21,893 nucleotides of DNA from a virus: IMG/VR virus record IMGVR_UViG_3300007276_000353, positions 1-21,893 of that record; one strand, 5' to 3'. The position numbers were made by a program, and so were the translations under genes. Each line of letters starts with the position of its first letter. Within the stretch, counting starts at the first letter, position 1. Shown here piece by piece: positions 9,470-17,127 of the stretch. The notes beneath the pieces were generated by a model. The model saw nothing but the letters and a program-made list of their open reading frames with translations. It did no database searches and had not been told where the DNA came from.

Positions 9470-10096
9470 TCATTGCGCATCACCTAGCCCCTCAACTTTT
9501 TCTCCAGCAAAAGCGCCTGAAACTGCTTCAATAGCTTTGGTATTTGGAGCAAAAGGATCACCTGCATTAAGAAGATTAGCAATTGGGCCTCTTTGTGGTT
9601 GAGTAGGTTCTGCTTGTGCACTTATTTTTTCTATAGGGGCAGGTTGATTGGCTTGAAGCTGTTGTAGAGCCGCTTGAAAATTTTGTACTCTTTTAGGGGT
9701 TTGGTTGTTCCATGCAGAATCTGCAGCTTCAGTTGCAGCCCCACTAAAATTTCCTTGTTGCATTAAGCCCCAAGTTTGTTGGTGGTCTTTATACCAGTTA
9801 GTTCCTAGTTGAAAGTTTACTTCACCAAGTGAGTCTATAAAGTTACTATTACCACCTTGGCCTAACTGATTTGCTTGTTGTGTTGCGGCTGTGTAAGCTT
9901 TAGTAGAATCTTGATCTAGCCATTTGCTAATAAGGGCGTCATCAATTGTATCGCCTTCTTTGTATTGACCAAGCTCAGCATTTGTTAATTTGTGTCCAAC
10001 CCCGGCTGTTAAAAAACCTTCGCTATCTCGATAAACGTCGTTTCTGTAGCCTTCGTTGGTTTTTAAGTTATTAAGAAAATTAGGAGAGATTGACAC
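9470..10096 (-). CDS. T4-type lysozyme (GH24) linked to the giant ejection protein
   Basis: This 208-residue protein hydrolyses peptidoglycan beta-1,4 bonds. The first 40 residues match T4 lysozyme: E15 in NEGYR, D24 in YRDSEG and T30 in LTAGVGH align with the T4 catalytic Glu11, Asp20 and Thr26. The lysozyme domain covers about residues 1-145. The remainder is a Gln/Pro/Ala-rich linker (PAPIEKISAQAEPTQPQRGP). The start is GTG at 10096, with a weak AGGT-type ribosome site. There is no signal peptide and no holin beside it. Together with the position inside the virion module, this suggests a tail-borne wall-opening enzyme rather than the endolysin, much as T7 gp16 carries its own murein hydrolase. 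The stop is UGA, in the same frame as the giant protein that follows. Confidence 0.9.
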   Translation of the reverse strand: MSISPNFLNNLKTNEGYRNDVYRDSEGFLTAGVGHKLTNAELGQYKEGDTIDDALISKWLDQDSTKAYTAATQQANQLGQGGNSNFIDSLGEVNFQLGTNWYKDHQQTWGLMQQGNFSGAATEAADSAWNNQTPKRVQNFQAALQQLQANQPAPIEKISAQAEPTQPQRGPIANLLNAGDPFAPNTKAIEAVSGAFAGEKVEGLGDAQ

Positions 10097-10103
10097 ACGC
10101 TAC

Positions 10104-12506
10104 CTACTCGTTTTCTGCGATTGCGGTTACAAATGCTTTATAAAATACGTTCATTCCTATCTTTCCTAGATCTATCTCTATTTTTTTTAGGCTTATTTTA
10201 TTCATACCCGGCTCCCCAAATTTAACAATTTCAGTAGGTACTAAAGTGATTTCACCATCTACATCATAACCGCGTACGTCTGGTGATAAGTTAAACCCTC
10301 CTGATTGAGGACCAATTGCGTATCCCAAGGTTATAAGCTCTTGAAACCATGTAGGTTGGGCTTCAATTTCATAATATTTATCTATAACGGTAAGACCTAA
10401 ACCAAGAGCAGCTTCATGCTCTTGCGGAGAAATGTCTTTAAGTCGTTTAGATCCATTTATTAAATGCGAAACTTGACCAGCAAAATCTAAAATATTTCCT
10501 GTATTTATTGGTAAAGGATCCGCTGAATCTACACCTATTATCTCATTACGAATCTTGGTAACCCCATTAAAAATGGTCTGAGGCTCAAGATAGGCATTCG
10601 CATCGTTTGCCATATCATTTAATAGCTTCAGTTTAGCGGTGTTACTGCTTGCTTGACTGCTTTGAGCAGCCATTAATTGAGGAGTTGTCATAGTCATGTC
10701 CCCTGTTTCAATTAAATTTATTGCCACTGGCATAAAATCTTTTCTTTGGTCGGCTGGCAAAGACGCTAAAATTTCAGAAGCTAGGATTGCTCTTCTAGAT
10801 TGGTCTAACGCGTCAAACCTGCCTTCTTTTGCTGTAATTAAATCCGCTATTCGTTGTTCTTCGTCTTTGTTAAATTTTATTTTTTTAGCCGCTGTTTCTA
10901 ATAGAACTTCAGCTTGGTTAAAATCTCCAGCTTTTATTGCTTTATCAATTGCGCTGCCTTCTGTTACAGTTACATTGTTTCTTGCTGCAACCGACAATAT
11001 AACTTTTCTTTCGTTAGGTTTAACTCTAGGGGCAAAAAACTTTTCGTCATCTACATATCTAGCAACAAAAGCATCTGGATCATCAGTGAACTCTTTATAA
11101 AGTTCTGGGCTGTTTTCCAATCTCTCTACAATCCTATCCTCATTTGCTTCATACCAATTAGCATTTTTCTTTAAAATGTCATAGTCTTTGTCTAAAATTG
11201 GATTTTCTGTATTGCTTTTTGCGTCTTTTAATCGCCCTGCTTCAGTTACAGGCACTCCGCCCCCTAAAGTAGTACCTCTTGCCGACATTCGTCCGCCAAA
11301 ATAATCTAAAACCTGGTTTTTTACTTTAGCTTTAAGATTTCTTTTTGCTATTTCTTGATAGTTTTTTATTGTTCTATCTCTAACACTTTTAGACATGCCA
11401 GCAGTATTTTCTAATTGTTTACTAAGTGCTGCTGCATCTCCCGGCCCCATATAAAAATCTTTACCTAGTTCTTGTCTTTGCGCGTTAAACATAGTGGAGG
11501 TAATGCCTGCATATGCAGAAGGATCAACTATTGGAAAAGTTTTTGGTGTTCCAGCTGTTGGATCTACTGTTGTTGGATCTACTGCTGTTGGTGTTACATT
11601 TGCTGCTGAATCTACTGCTGCGGGTGTTACATTTGCTGCTGAATCTACTGCTGCGGGTGTTACATTTGCTGCTGAATCTACTGCTGTTGGATCTACTGTT
11701 GTTGGTGTTCCACCTGTTTGCGCACTACTATCATCCAGTCTGGTTTCTATAGCCTTTTCAATAGCTCCTCTATTCTCACTTCCCCACGGAATATTACGCA
11801 TCTTATTTAAACCAGCCATAGCGGGATTTCCCCCACCTCCAATCGACACATCGTTCGCATATTCTTGGAATATAGTATTTAAGCTACCTATGTCCATTTT
11901 AACTATTGATTGTTCCGCTGCGTCAGGTCCAAATTCTGTAATGATGTCTCTAATATCTTTACCACCTATAGTCATAGGTGCAGAGTAAGATTGGTTTCTG
12001 GCTTTACTGTCAGTACGAACATATGGGACTAGTTCTATTTCGCCCGTTTCTTCGTTTTTTACTGGTTTGGTATTCTCTGGATCAAATTGTCTTCCAGGAC
12101 CTAATAAAGCAGATCCAAAACCCATTTGATTAAGCTTACGAAAAGTACCCTGGGTACCATACAAAGCTACAAAATCATTTAAATCAGTGTTTCCAAGCTG
12201 CGACTTTTTATTAGCAAATCCAGGATTATCAGGCCCCGTGCCTTCATACCAAGTTAGAAACTGTTCATTACTTGAAAACCCTGCCGGTTTATCCTGCATA
12301 TTTTCAATTTTTCCACCTTGTTGAATTCGGTTGTAATAACCTAAAGCATCTATTTCTAAAGTTGAATTAGCATTTACTATAGCTTTAGTATAATCTTCTC
12401 CTTGCTTTTGAGTAATTCCTTGATTAAAAGTTCTGCCCGCAAGTTCATCTTTCATAGACCCCGCTTTAGCGCGATCATAATTTCCTACTAAATCAAATAT
12501 TGCCAT
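10104..12506 (-). CDS. Large putative internal / ejection protein with 11-residue repeats
   Basis: This 800-residue protein lies where T7 encodes the gp15 internal core protein and has a similar length. It is mostly helical by composition. About residues 262-320 form a Thr/Pro/Ala/Val/Asp linker containing three exact copies of an 11-residue unit (NVTPAAVDSAA), dividing an N-terminal region (1-260) from a C-terminal region (about 330-800). The N-terminal part includes SSNEQFLTWYEG, a motif style common in phage internal proteins. The C-terminal part has repeated helical segments (DQSRRAILASEILASLPADQ and similar). No enzyme site was seen. The stop is TAG, and the GTG of the lysozyme follows after seven bases. 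The internal-protein role is inferred from order and size. Confidence 0.65.
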   Translation of the reverse strand: MAIFDLVGNYDRAKAGSMKDELAGRTFNQGITQKQGEDYTKAIVNANSTLEIDALGYYNRIQQGGKIENMQDKPAGFSSNEQFLTWYEGTGPDNPGFANKKSQLGNTDLNDFVALYGTQGTFRKLNQMGFGSALLGPGRQFDPENTKPVKNEETGEIELVPYVRTDSKARNQSYSAPMTIGGKDIRDIITEFGPDAAEQSIVKMDIGSLNTIFQEYANDVSIGGGGNPAMAGLNKMRNIPWGSENRGAIEKAIETRLDDSSAQTGGTPTTVDPTAVDSAANVTPAAVDSAANVTPAAVDSAANVTPTAVDPTTVDPTAGTPKTFPIVDPSAYAGITSTMFNAQRQELGKDFYMGPGDAAALSKQLENTAGMSKSVRDRTIKNYQEIAKRNLKAKVKNQVLDYFGGRMSARGTTLGGGVPVTEAGRLKDAKSNTENPILDKDYDILKKNANWYEANEDRIVERLENSPELYKEFTDDPDAFVARYVDDEKFFAPRVKPNERKVILSVAARNNVTVTEGSAIDKAIKAGDFNQAEVLLETAAKKIKFNKDEEQRIADLITAKEGRFDALDQSRRAILASEILASLPADQRKDFMPVAINLIETGDMTMTTPQLMAAQSSQASSNTAKLKLLNDMANDANAYLEPQTIFNGVTKIRNEIIGVDSADPLPINTGNILDFAGQVSHLINGSKRLKDISPQEHEAALGLGLTVIDKYYEIEAQPTWFQELITLGYAIGPQSGGFNLSPDVRGYDVDGEITLVPTEIVKFGEPGMNKISLKKIEIDLGKIGMNVFYKAFVTAIAENE
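11591..11689 (-). repeat. Three tandem 33-bp repeats in the 800-residue protein
   Basis: The plus-strand unit beginning GTGTTACATTTGCTGCTGAA occurs at 11591, 11624 and 11657, exactly 33 bases apart. Flanking degenerate units (GTTGGATCTACTGTTGTT) extend the low-complexity tract to about 11560-11715. It encodes in-frame NVTPAAVDSAA units, a flexible Pro/Ala/Val/Asp linker. Copy number could change by slippage without breaking the frame. Confidence 0.9.
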
Positions 12507-12512
12507 AGTTTT

Positions 12513-13124
12513 TTATATTAATTTGGCTAAGCTAGAGCCTAGACCACCTAAAAAACCATACTGTGATTTTTTAGCATTATTTCTACTTTGTTGGTACGCA
12601 TTTTTTGCGTTAATATTAGCTTGGCCATATTGTAACAACCCATTTAACAAAGATCCTAAATTACTTGATCCAAGTTGAGACCCAATTTTTAACCTTTCTT
12701 CATTTAAAGTTTCGTCAGATCTTCTTGCCATATTTCTAGCATTTGCCACATTTGATGCTCCTTGAAAATTAGAAAGTCTAGATTCTTCACTAGCTTGGGC
12801 TGCGTTAAACTCCACTCCGTACCTTTTTCTGTCTCTTTCTGCTTGCCCCAAAGCACTTTCGTTTGCTGCTGCCGCAGTTTCTCCACTTTCATCTACAGTA
12901 TCTATTTCAGTTGTTAGAACTCTATCTGTTTGAGCTCCATAATCTTGTACATTTTTTTCGTAGCGATTTATTGCTTCTTGTTGCCCTTGGTAATCTACAT
13001 CGCCAGTAAAAGTACTGCCACTAACTCGTCTATTGCCACCAGAAGGTTGTCCAAGTGCTGAGGGTGCTGATGAATTGCCATAGAACCCAGGAGATGCAAA
13101 TTTTGTTAGATAATCTTCTGCCAT
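12513..13124 (-). CDS. Putative internal virion protein, gp14-like position
   Basis: This 203-residue protein has a Ser/Gly-rich N terminus (about residues 1-45) and an acidic-helical middle with many Ala, Glu, Asn and Arg (about 50-150). Its C-terminal segment (LGSSNLGSLLNGLLQYGQAN and later YGFLGGLGSSLAKLI) has mild glycine-rich hydrophobic stretches that could touch a membrane. Small Ala-rich proteins with such ends are common among podovirus ejection proteins. The start codon overlaps the stop of the preceding gene (TAATG), which ties the two in expression. No catalytic motif is present and no homology can be asserted. It and its upstream neighbour could be parts of one internal core. Confidence 0.6.
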   Translation of the reverse strand: MAEDYLTKFASPGFYGNSSAPSALGQPSGGNRRVSGSTFTGDVDYQGQQEAINRYEKNVQDYGAQTDRVLTTEIDTVDESGETAAAANESALGQAERDRKRYGVEFNAAQASEESRLSNFQGASNVANARNMARRSDETLNEERLKIGSQLGSSNLGSLLNGLLQYGQANINAKNAYQQSRNNAKKSQYGFLGGLGSSLAKLI

Positions 13125-13831
13125 TACATTGGGGGCCTTTGGAGCCGTTTTCCGCTCGTTTGAGCACTTTGATTTGTAACCGGTATGTTTGTACCAGGTT
13201 TATATGCAATTACAGGAGTTTTACCAAAACCAAATGGGCCTACAGTACCTTTACCAGCTAAACCCGTGCCCTCTTCAAATCCTGCAAAACTCTTTTTAAA
13301 GGCGTTGCCTGTATCTCCCATATTAGCGGACATTTGGTTAGCTGCTGAGGCAACAACACTTCTCATTGCGTTTGTTTTAGCTAACTGTCTATCAGCTTCA
13401 CTAGATTGGTACGCAGTTTCTGCACCTTTGGCTTGTGTGCCACCCTGCACTGTATTGCCTTGGACCATGTTTCTAATGTTTTCGTTGTTTGTAGCCATTG
13501 ACAAATCTTTTGTTGTTTCCATAGCTTGCCCTTGTTGAAGTCCTTTTACTAAAGCACTTCCTGCTTGAATGGCATTTGCTGCTGCAGTATCGGATGCAAG
13601 TACGGTGCCTATTGAAGATCTTACGTTTTGTTGGGCATCTGCGTTAGCAATCCCAGTCGTTTGACCTTTGCGTTCTACAGCTTCAGTCGCAGCATACTCT
13701 TCTGCTAAAGGATCAAAAAGCTGGTCTTGTCTAGTTTTAGATTTGTCTAAAATAGCCAAACCTGCTTTTTCGTTTTCGGTTTGTTTAGTAAAAGTATCCC
13801 TTTTTACTTTTTTTCCTCTTAAAAAACTCAT
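13124..13831 (-). CDS. Ala/Gln-rich putative internal virion protein
   Basis: This 235-residue protein has no recognised family. It begins with a basic segment (MSFLRGKKVKRDTFTK), has a long Ala/Gln/Asn-rich centre (about residues 20-170) that looks helical, and ends in a Gly/Pro-rich tail (about 180-235) with FGFGKTPVIAYKPGTNIPV. The composition and location between the gp13-like gene and the large internal-protein genes resemble the T7 gp14 region. A role as an ejected core or channel protein is therefore plausible. No membrane segment or enzyme motif is visible. The gene follows the preceding stop direction tightly (two-base gap) and its TAA overlaps the next ATG. Confidence 0.6.
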   Translation of the reverse strand: MSFLRGKKVKRDTFTKQTENEKAGLAILDKSKTRQDQLFDPLAEEYAATEAVERKGQTTGIANADAQQNVRSSIGTVLASDTAAANAIQAGSALVKGLQQGQAMETTKDLSMATNNENIRNMVQGNTVQGGTQAKGAETAYQSSEADRQLAKTNAMRSVVASAANQMSANMGDTGNAFKKSFAGFEEGTGLAGKGTVGPFGFGKTPVIAYKPGTNIPVTNQSAQTSGKRLQRPPM

Positions 13832-13833
13832 AT

Positions 13834-14277
13834 TTATAATTCTCGTCTATATGTTTGTGTCACTAAATTAAAATCGTGTAGGGGTGCAATTTTTTCCCAA
13901 CCTTTTCTATTACTATCAAATTCTATTGCAACCGCTTTCATGTCATCTGCAACCTTTTCTAAAAATTTGAAGATAGCGTTTAGATAATTATACTCTGGTT
14001 TTTGATAACTTGCCCATACAAACAAGGTATCTTCACCGCTAATGCTTCTTAAAGTATTAACTACTATAAACCCAATATAAGCGTCTTCTTCATACAACAT
14101 GTACAACGTAGACAGTTCTTCTTGTAGAGATAAATAAATGTCAGGGCTAATCCAATTGGGTTTGCACTTGGTTCTAAGAGTTTCTAAATCAGGTTGTATT
14201 TTTTCAAAAGCACAACGTACTTCAGTAAGAGGGATCGTCTCAATTGAGAGCCCATCAATAGTCAATCTCTGAACCAT
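13834..14277 (-). CDS. GNAT-like protein in the T7 gp13 position
   Basis: This 147-residue protein resembles the small acyltransferase-like proteins found among podovirus virion genes. Visible features are an early helical segment, a central beta-beta unit (STLYMLYEEDAYIGFIVVNT), a strand-turn-helix around FVWASYQKPEYNYLNAIFKF and a final GWEKIAPLHDFNLVTQTYRR stretch typical of the end of the GNAT fold. The canonical acetyl-CoA loop (Q/RxxGxG/A) is not evident, so enzymatic activity is doubtful. Its place after the connectors and before the internal proteins is that of T7 gene 13, whose product family has been linked to the same fold. It overlaps the upstream gene by 23 bases. Function in assembly is more likely than metabolism. 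Confidence 0.62.
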   Translation of the reverse strand: MVQRLTIDGLSIETIPLTEVRCAFEKIQPDLETLRTKCKPNWISPDIYLSLQEELSTLYMLYEEDAYIGFIVVNTLRSISGEDTLFVWASYQKPEYNYLNAIFKFLEKVADDMKAVAIEFDSNRKGWEKIAPLHDFNLVTQTYRREL

Positions 14278-14938
14278 ACTTCTTATACCTTTTACGAGGG
14301 CTTAATCCAGCTCCTCTATATTTAACTGTTCGCTTAACTCCTAAATCACCGCCTCTGGCTTTTAGTTCTGCTTGTACAATTTCTTGACTAAACAAATTTA
14401 AGTAATCGGCGGCAGCTTGTGGGTCAGTCCAATCTTTTGCTGGAATTCTAAGAAGCCTATAAAGTGTTCCATAAATTATACCATCTCGATAACTATTAGA
14501 AAAAGTAGTGTCAATGTTACTTGTAGTTCTACTTGGTTTTAACGCAACAGACAATTGAATGCCATTAGCAACCGCGCTTCCTGGTATTGGTATAACCCAA
14601 AAAGCGTCTGGGGTTTTTTGTAAATATACCTGTGGTACAGATGTTTTATTTCTCCAATCAGAGTAATTAAGTTCAAGACTTCTAGGACTAATAGGATCTA
14701 AATCATTACCATCATAAGTCATCCAAAGTATTTGATGCACATCCGTGCCGCTTGGTTGATCAAATTCATATTCAAACACTCCTGGAATACTAGTAATAGC
14801 ATCTAAGTCAAAAGTATATGCTTTAGACCTTTCAGCAAACTCTATGCAAGCAGAGCGTAACGTAGACTCAATTAAAGAATCTGGGCAATTTGGAACATAC
14901 GGAAGTATGTCTTTTACTAGCGAATCAAAAGCTGCCAT
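14255..14938 (-). CDS. Second connector-like virion protein
   Basis: This 227-residue protein has a layout similar to the preceding adaptor. It opens with a helical segment (FDSLVKDILPYVPNCPDSLI), has a beta-rich centre with repeated short strands, and includes a helical YRDGIIYGTLYRLLRIPAKD region near residues 145-165. The C terminus is very basic (RTVKYRGAGLSPRKRYKKYG), which would suit contact with DNA or with an acidic partner. It starts on the stop of the preceding gene, and its TGA stop lies 23 bases inside the following gene. It may be a second ring of the neck or a tail completion protein. Common ancestry with the upstream adaptor is possible but is not shown by clear identity. Its virion role is inferred from position. 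Confidence 0.68.
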   Translation of the reverse strand: MAAFDSLVKDILPYVPNCPDSLIESTLRSACIEFAERSKAYTFDLDAITSIPGVFEYEFDQPSGTDVHQILWMTYDGNDLDPISPRSLELNYSDWRNKTSVPQVYLQKTPDAFWVIPIPGSAVANGIQLSVALKPSRTTSNIDTTFSNSYRDGIIYGTLYRLLRIPAKDWTDPQAAADYLNLFSQEIVQAELKARGGDLGVKRTVKYRGAGLSPRKRYKKYGSEIDY

Positions 14939-15654
14939 TATTGAGCTCCAGGAATAGGGGGTGAAGAGGCAGCTTGCATTCCAGGTTTATCAGAATTAGG
15001 GTCAAATAATACTTTAGATTGACCGCCGCCTGAAATACTTGCCATAAATAACTGATAATGTGATCCGGCTCTTTGGGCGTTGCCTGCAAACTCTGCATCT
15101 TTCATATAACATCTGTATAAAACATAATCTACAAGGGCATTGCCATAAATGTCATCCATTCCTATGGTACTACTAGTGGAACTTAAGTCCGTAGGAACAT
15201 CAGAATAAACAATTTCTATGTAAGCATTAAGTCCAGATTTAACTCCGGGGTATACGTAAAACTTCTTGGGATCGTCGGGATCAAATATGTAATGTTTTAT
15301 TACAGACCCATGCGCAGCATCTCCTGTAACGGTTGGGTTATGCCAATCAGGTTCTATAGAATTTAGTATGTCTTCATCAACTAACCTAATAGTTCTACCA
15401 CCTGTTGCGCCGTCTTGGTTGCTAGACATATTACGCACTACTTTAATTAAAGTTAAGCCAGGTACAGCTTGTTCTGTACCAGTAGCAAGTGAGTTATTAA
15501 CGTGTTTAGCGGTCGCTTCTGGTCTAAAATTAACTACTTCTCTTTGTGCATCGTTAATGTAACGAAGCAACTCAGCCGAAGTCCAACGAACGCCTGTAGT
15601 ATCTTGTAAAGTATCTTGTATTCTAGATATTAAATTTGCGCCCGATAGTGCCAT
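14938..15654 (-). CDS. Head-tail connector / tail tubular A-like adaptor
   Basis: This 238-residue protein probably forms the ring beneath the portal that joins head and tail. The N terminus (LISRIQDTLQDTTGVRWTSA, then ELLRYINDAQREVV) is the helical opening seen in many podovirus adaptor proteins, in the gp6-like or T7 gp11-like group. This is followed by a beta-rich middle and a helical stretch around residues 160-200 (IYGNALVDYVLYRCYMKDAE), a usual pattern in this group. The start overlaps the previous stop and the stop overlaps the next ATG. The order after capsid and small protein fits T7 gene 11. The adaptor role is recognised by style rather than by catalytic residues, so the subfamily remains open. 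Confidence 0.8.
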   Translation of the reverse strand: MALSGANLISRIQDTLQDTTGVRWTSAELLRYINDAQREVVNFRPEATAKHVNNSLATGTEQAVPGLTLIKVVRNMSSNQDGATGGRTIRLVDEDILNSIEPDWHNPTVTGDAAHGSVIKHYIFDPDDPKKFYVYPGVKSGLNAYIEIVYSDVPTDLSSTSSTIGMDDIYGNALVDYVLYRCYMKDAEFAGNAQRAGSHYQLFMASISGGGQSKVLFDPNSDKPGMQAASSPPIPGAQ

Positions 15655-15926
15655 TATTTTTTAGTCGTTTTTTTAACCGTTGTTTTTTTAGGTGTTTCTA
15701 CACCTTCAACCTTAGCTTCTACTTCAACTACCTCAGCAACTTTTACGTTCATAGGCTCTGAAGGTTTTTTGTCTTTAATCATATCTGGTTTATGTTCTGT
15801 GCAACCTTCTTGCAAACAGAATACACCTAAATCTTGTCCAACTTCTTTCGGTACGCCTGCTTCTAATCTAATAGATGCGCCCCAAGTGGTTGAAATATAC
15901 TTGTCGTCTTTTGATATTACTATCAT
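15654..15926 (-). CDS. Small Lys-rich protein after capsid gene, unknown function
   Basis: This 90-residue protein has two parts. A compact N-terminal half (about residues 1-45) includes two cysteines (CLQEGC). The C-terminal half is low-complexity, rich in Lys, Val, Glu and Thr, and ends in a run of basic residues. Its ATG follows a good AAGGAG Shine-Dalgarno placed just after the capsid terminator. Its stop overlaps the next gene's ATG (TAATG). Small proteins at this position in podoviruses are sometimes head decoration or completion factors, but nothing in the sequence proves that. No known family was recognised. It is real coding sequence, judging by the ribosome site, the tight junctions and the intact frame. 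Confidence 0.75.
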   Translation of the reverse strand: MIVISKDDKYISTTWGASIRLEAGVPKEVGQDLGVFCLQEGCTEHKPDMIKDKKPSEPMNVKVAEVVEVEAKVEGVETPKKTTVKKTTKK

Positions 15927-15938
15927 AATTTACTCCTT

Positions 15939-15968
15939 AAAAAGGGGGTGGCCCAACATGAGCCACCC
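15939..15968 (-). terminator. Rho-independent terminator after capsid gene
   Basis: On the minus strand a GC-rich 7-bp stem (GGGTGGC / GCCACCC, arms 15962-15968 and 15946-15952) with a 9-base loop is followed by two C and five T residues (15939-15943). It lies between the capsid stop and the Shine-Dalgarno (AAGGAG) of the next gene. Its place right behind the capsid gene resembles the T-phi terminator after T7 gene 10. It is probably leaky, since the downstream virion genes need transcripts too. Confidence 0.75.
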
Positions 15969-15970
15969 AC

Positions 15971-15990
15971 AAAAAGCATACTTAGTATGC
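15971..15990 (-). terminator. Hairpin with U tract overlapping capsid stop codon
   Basis: On the minus strand a perfect 6-bp stem (GCATAC / GTATGC, arms 15985-15990 and 15976-15981) encloses a 3-base loop that is the TAA stop of the capsid gene. Five T residues follow immediately (15971-15975). The stem is short and only half GC, so alone it would be a weak intrinsic terminator or an mRNA 3'-end stabiliser. Confidence 0.55.
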
Positions 15991-17127
15991 AACATCCAAT
16001 CTAATAACACCAAAGTCTTCAACGCCACCATTGTAGTCGCTGTTGAACTTAGGCTTCTTAAGACCAAAGATTTTACCAATGGAGATACCATTTTGGTTAC
16101 CGTAGTCGAAGCTGTCTTCAACTATTTGTGGTAAACCAATATCGGCCATAGCAAGAGCTTGAGCTCCACAGAATAAACAAGCAGAACCGTCGATAGTAGC
16201 ATCGGCGCCCCATTTGTATCCAGCAGAACCAGCATTACCAGAAGCTCCAGATGTTGCGTTCGCTGTATTGAACACATGTCTGAACTCATGGACCATAATG
16301 CCATCAACCATTAAGCTTGAAGAACCTGAGAACAAGCTATTGCTTGGTCCTCTGACTCCAGCATTTCTTACGTTAGTTAAGAAATCTGAATCAAGTTTAA
16401 GATCCGCCATTACTTGAGGTGACACAAATAAATGATATACCTCTTCTCCACCTGCGCTTCTTACTCCACGGATGTAGTTGTCTTTAGCATAAGCTTTTAG
16501 AGCAACTAAGCATTCGTAAGTGATGGTGTCAGCTGCTACCGTAGCAGTTACATCACCAGCAACAAGTCCACTAGTAGCATCCCATCTTCTATGTCTGTTA
16601 GAAGTTGGAGCTGTTACATCCCCACCAAAAGTCATGTCGCCAAGATTTTGTCCTGTATTCAGAACTGGTCTTAAAGCACCACTGTTTTTGAGGGTGTAAG
16701 AAATACCAGAAAGCGTTAAGAACGCTAATTGGTCAATACGGTCTGCCATTGCGTAAGCAAGTGCATCACGTGAGTTCTCACGAAAATTAACAACTGATTT
16801 TTGATCAGCAAGACGACCTGAAAGTCTGTTTGCAAATCTCAATTGATCAAGTTGTACAACAATGTCGTAGGCTCTTAAAGTCTCTTCATTACCTTCTAAG
16901 GTGTTGTCTCCAATAATACCATCACCAGACATGTCAGCAAGAAGTGTTAAAACAGCTCTTGTTCCTTTTTCTGATTGAGTAAGTTCAGATATTCTCTGAA
17001 CCATAGCATTGGATCCGCTACCTGCGAATTGGTTAATGAAAGACATATTCCTAGCGACACGCCAAAAATCACGAGACCAGATCGTTAATTGTTCGCTGGT
17101 CAACGCGCTAAAGTTTGTGTTAGCCAT
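15982..17127 (-). CDS. Major capsid protein (N4-gp56 / Phage_capsid_3 type)
   Basis: This 381-residue protein is the main shell subunit of the icosahedral head. The stretch from about residue 45 to 130 follows the pattern of the N4-gp56 capsid family: a short Lys-Gly-Thr segment, then LADMSGDGIIGDNTLEGNEE, then Leu-Asp-Gln-Leu-Arg-Phe-Ala and ADQKSVVNFRENSRDALA. The C-terminal part includes MVHEFRHVFNT and a glycine-rich IGKIFGLKKPKFN segment. An open frame extends five codons upstream to a TTG at 17142, but those codons contain the Shine-Dalgarno GGAGGA. The ATG at 17127, eight bases after it, is therefore the better start. Two hairpins follow the stop directly. An HK97-like fold is expected from family knowledge and is not visible directly. 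Confidence 0.93.
   Translation of the reverse strand: MANTNFSALTSEQLTIWSRDFWRVARNMSFINQFAGSGSNAMVQRISELTQSEKGTRAVLTLLADMSGDGIIGDNTLEGNEETLRAYDIVVQLDQLRFANRLSGRLADQKSVVNFRENSRDALAYAMADRIDQLAFLTLSGISYTLKNSGALRPVLNTGQNLGDMTFGGDVTAPTSNRHRRWDATSGLVAGDVTATVAADTITYECLVALKAYAKDNYIRGVRSAGGEEVYHLFVSPQVMADLKLDSDFLTNVRNAGVRGPSNSLFSGSSSLMVDGIMVHEFRHVFNTANATSGASGNAGSAGYKWGADATIDGSACLFCGAQALAMADIGLPQIVEDSFDYGNQNGISIGKIFGLKKPKFNSDYNGGVEDFGVIRLDVAY

Noticed and set aside
12704-12892. Small minus-strand frame inside the 12513-13124 gene
   Set aside because: It lies in another frame of a well-supported gene, has no ribosome site and looks like a shadow.
9470-14257. Use of a recoded genetic code with UGA as Trp
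   Set aside because: UGA also ends the gene at 14255, where reading on meets another UGA within six codons, and Trp is coded by TGG throughout. Only the 9470 case looks like possible readthrough.
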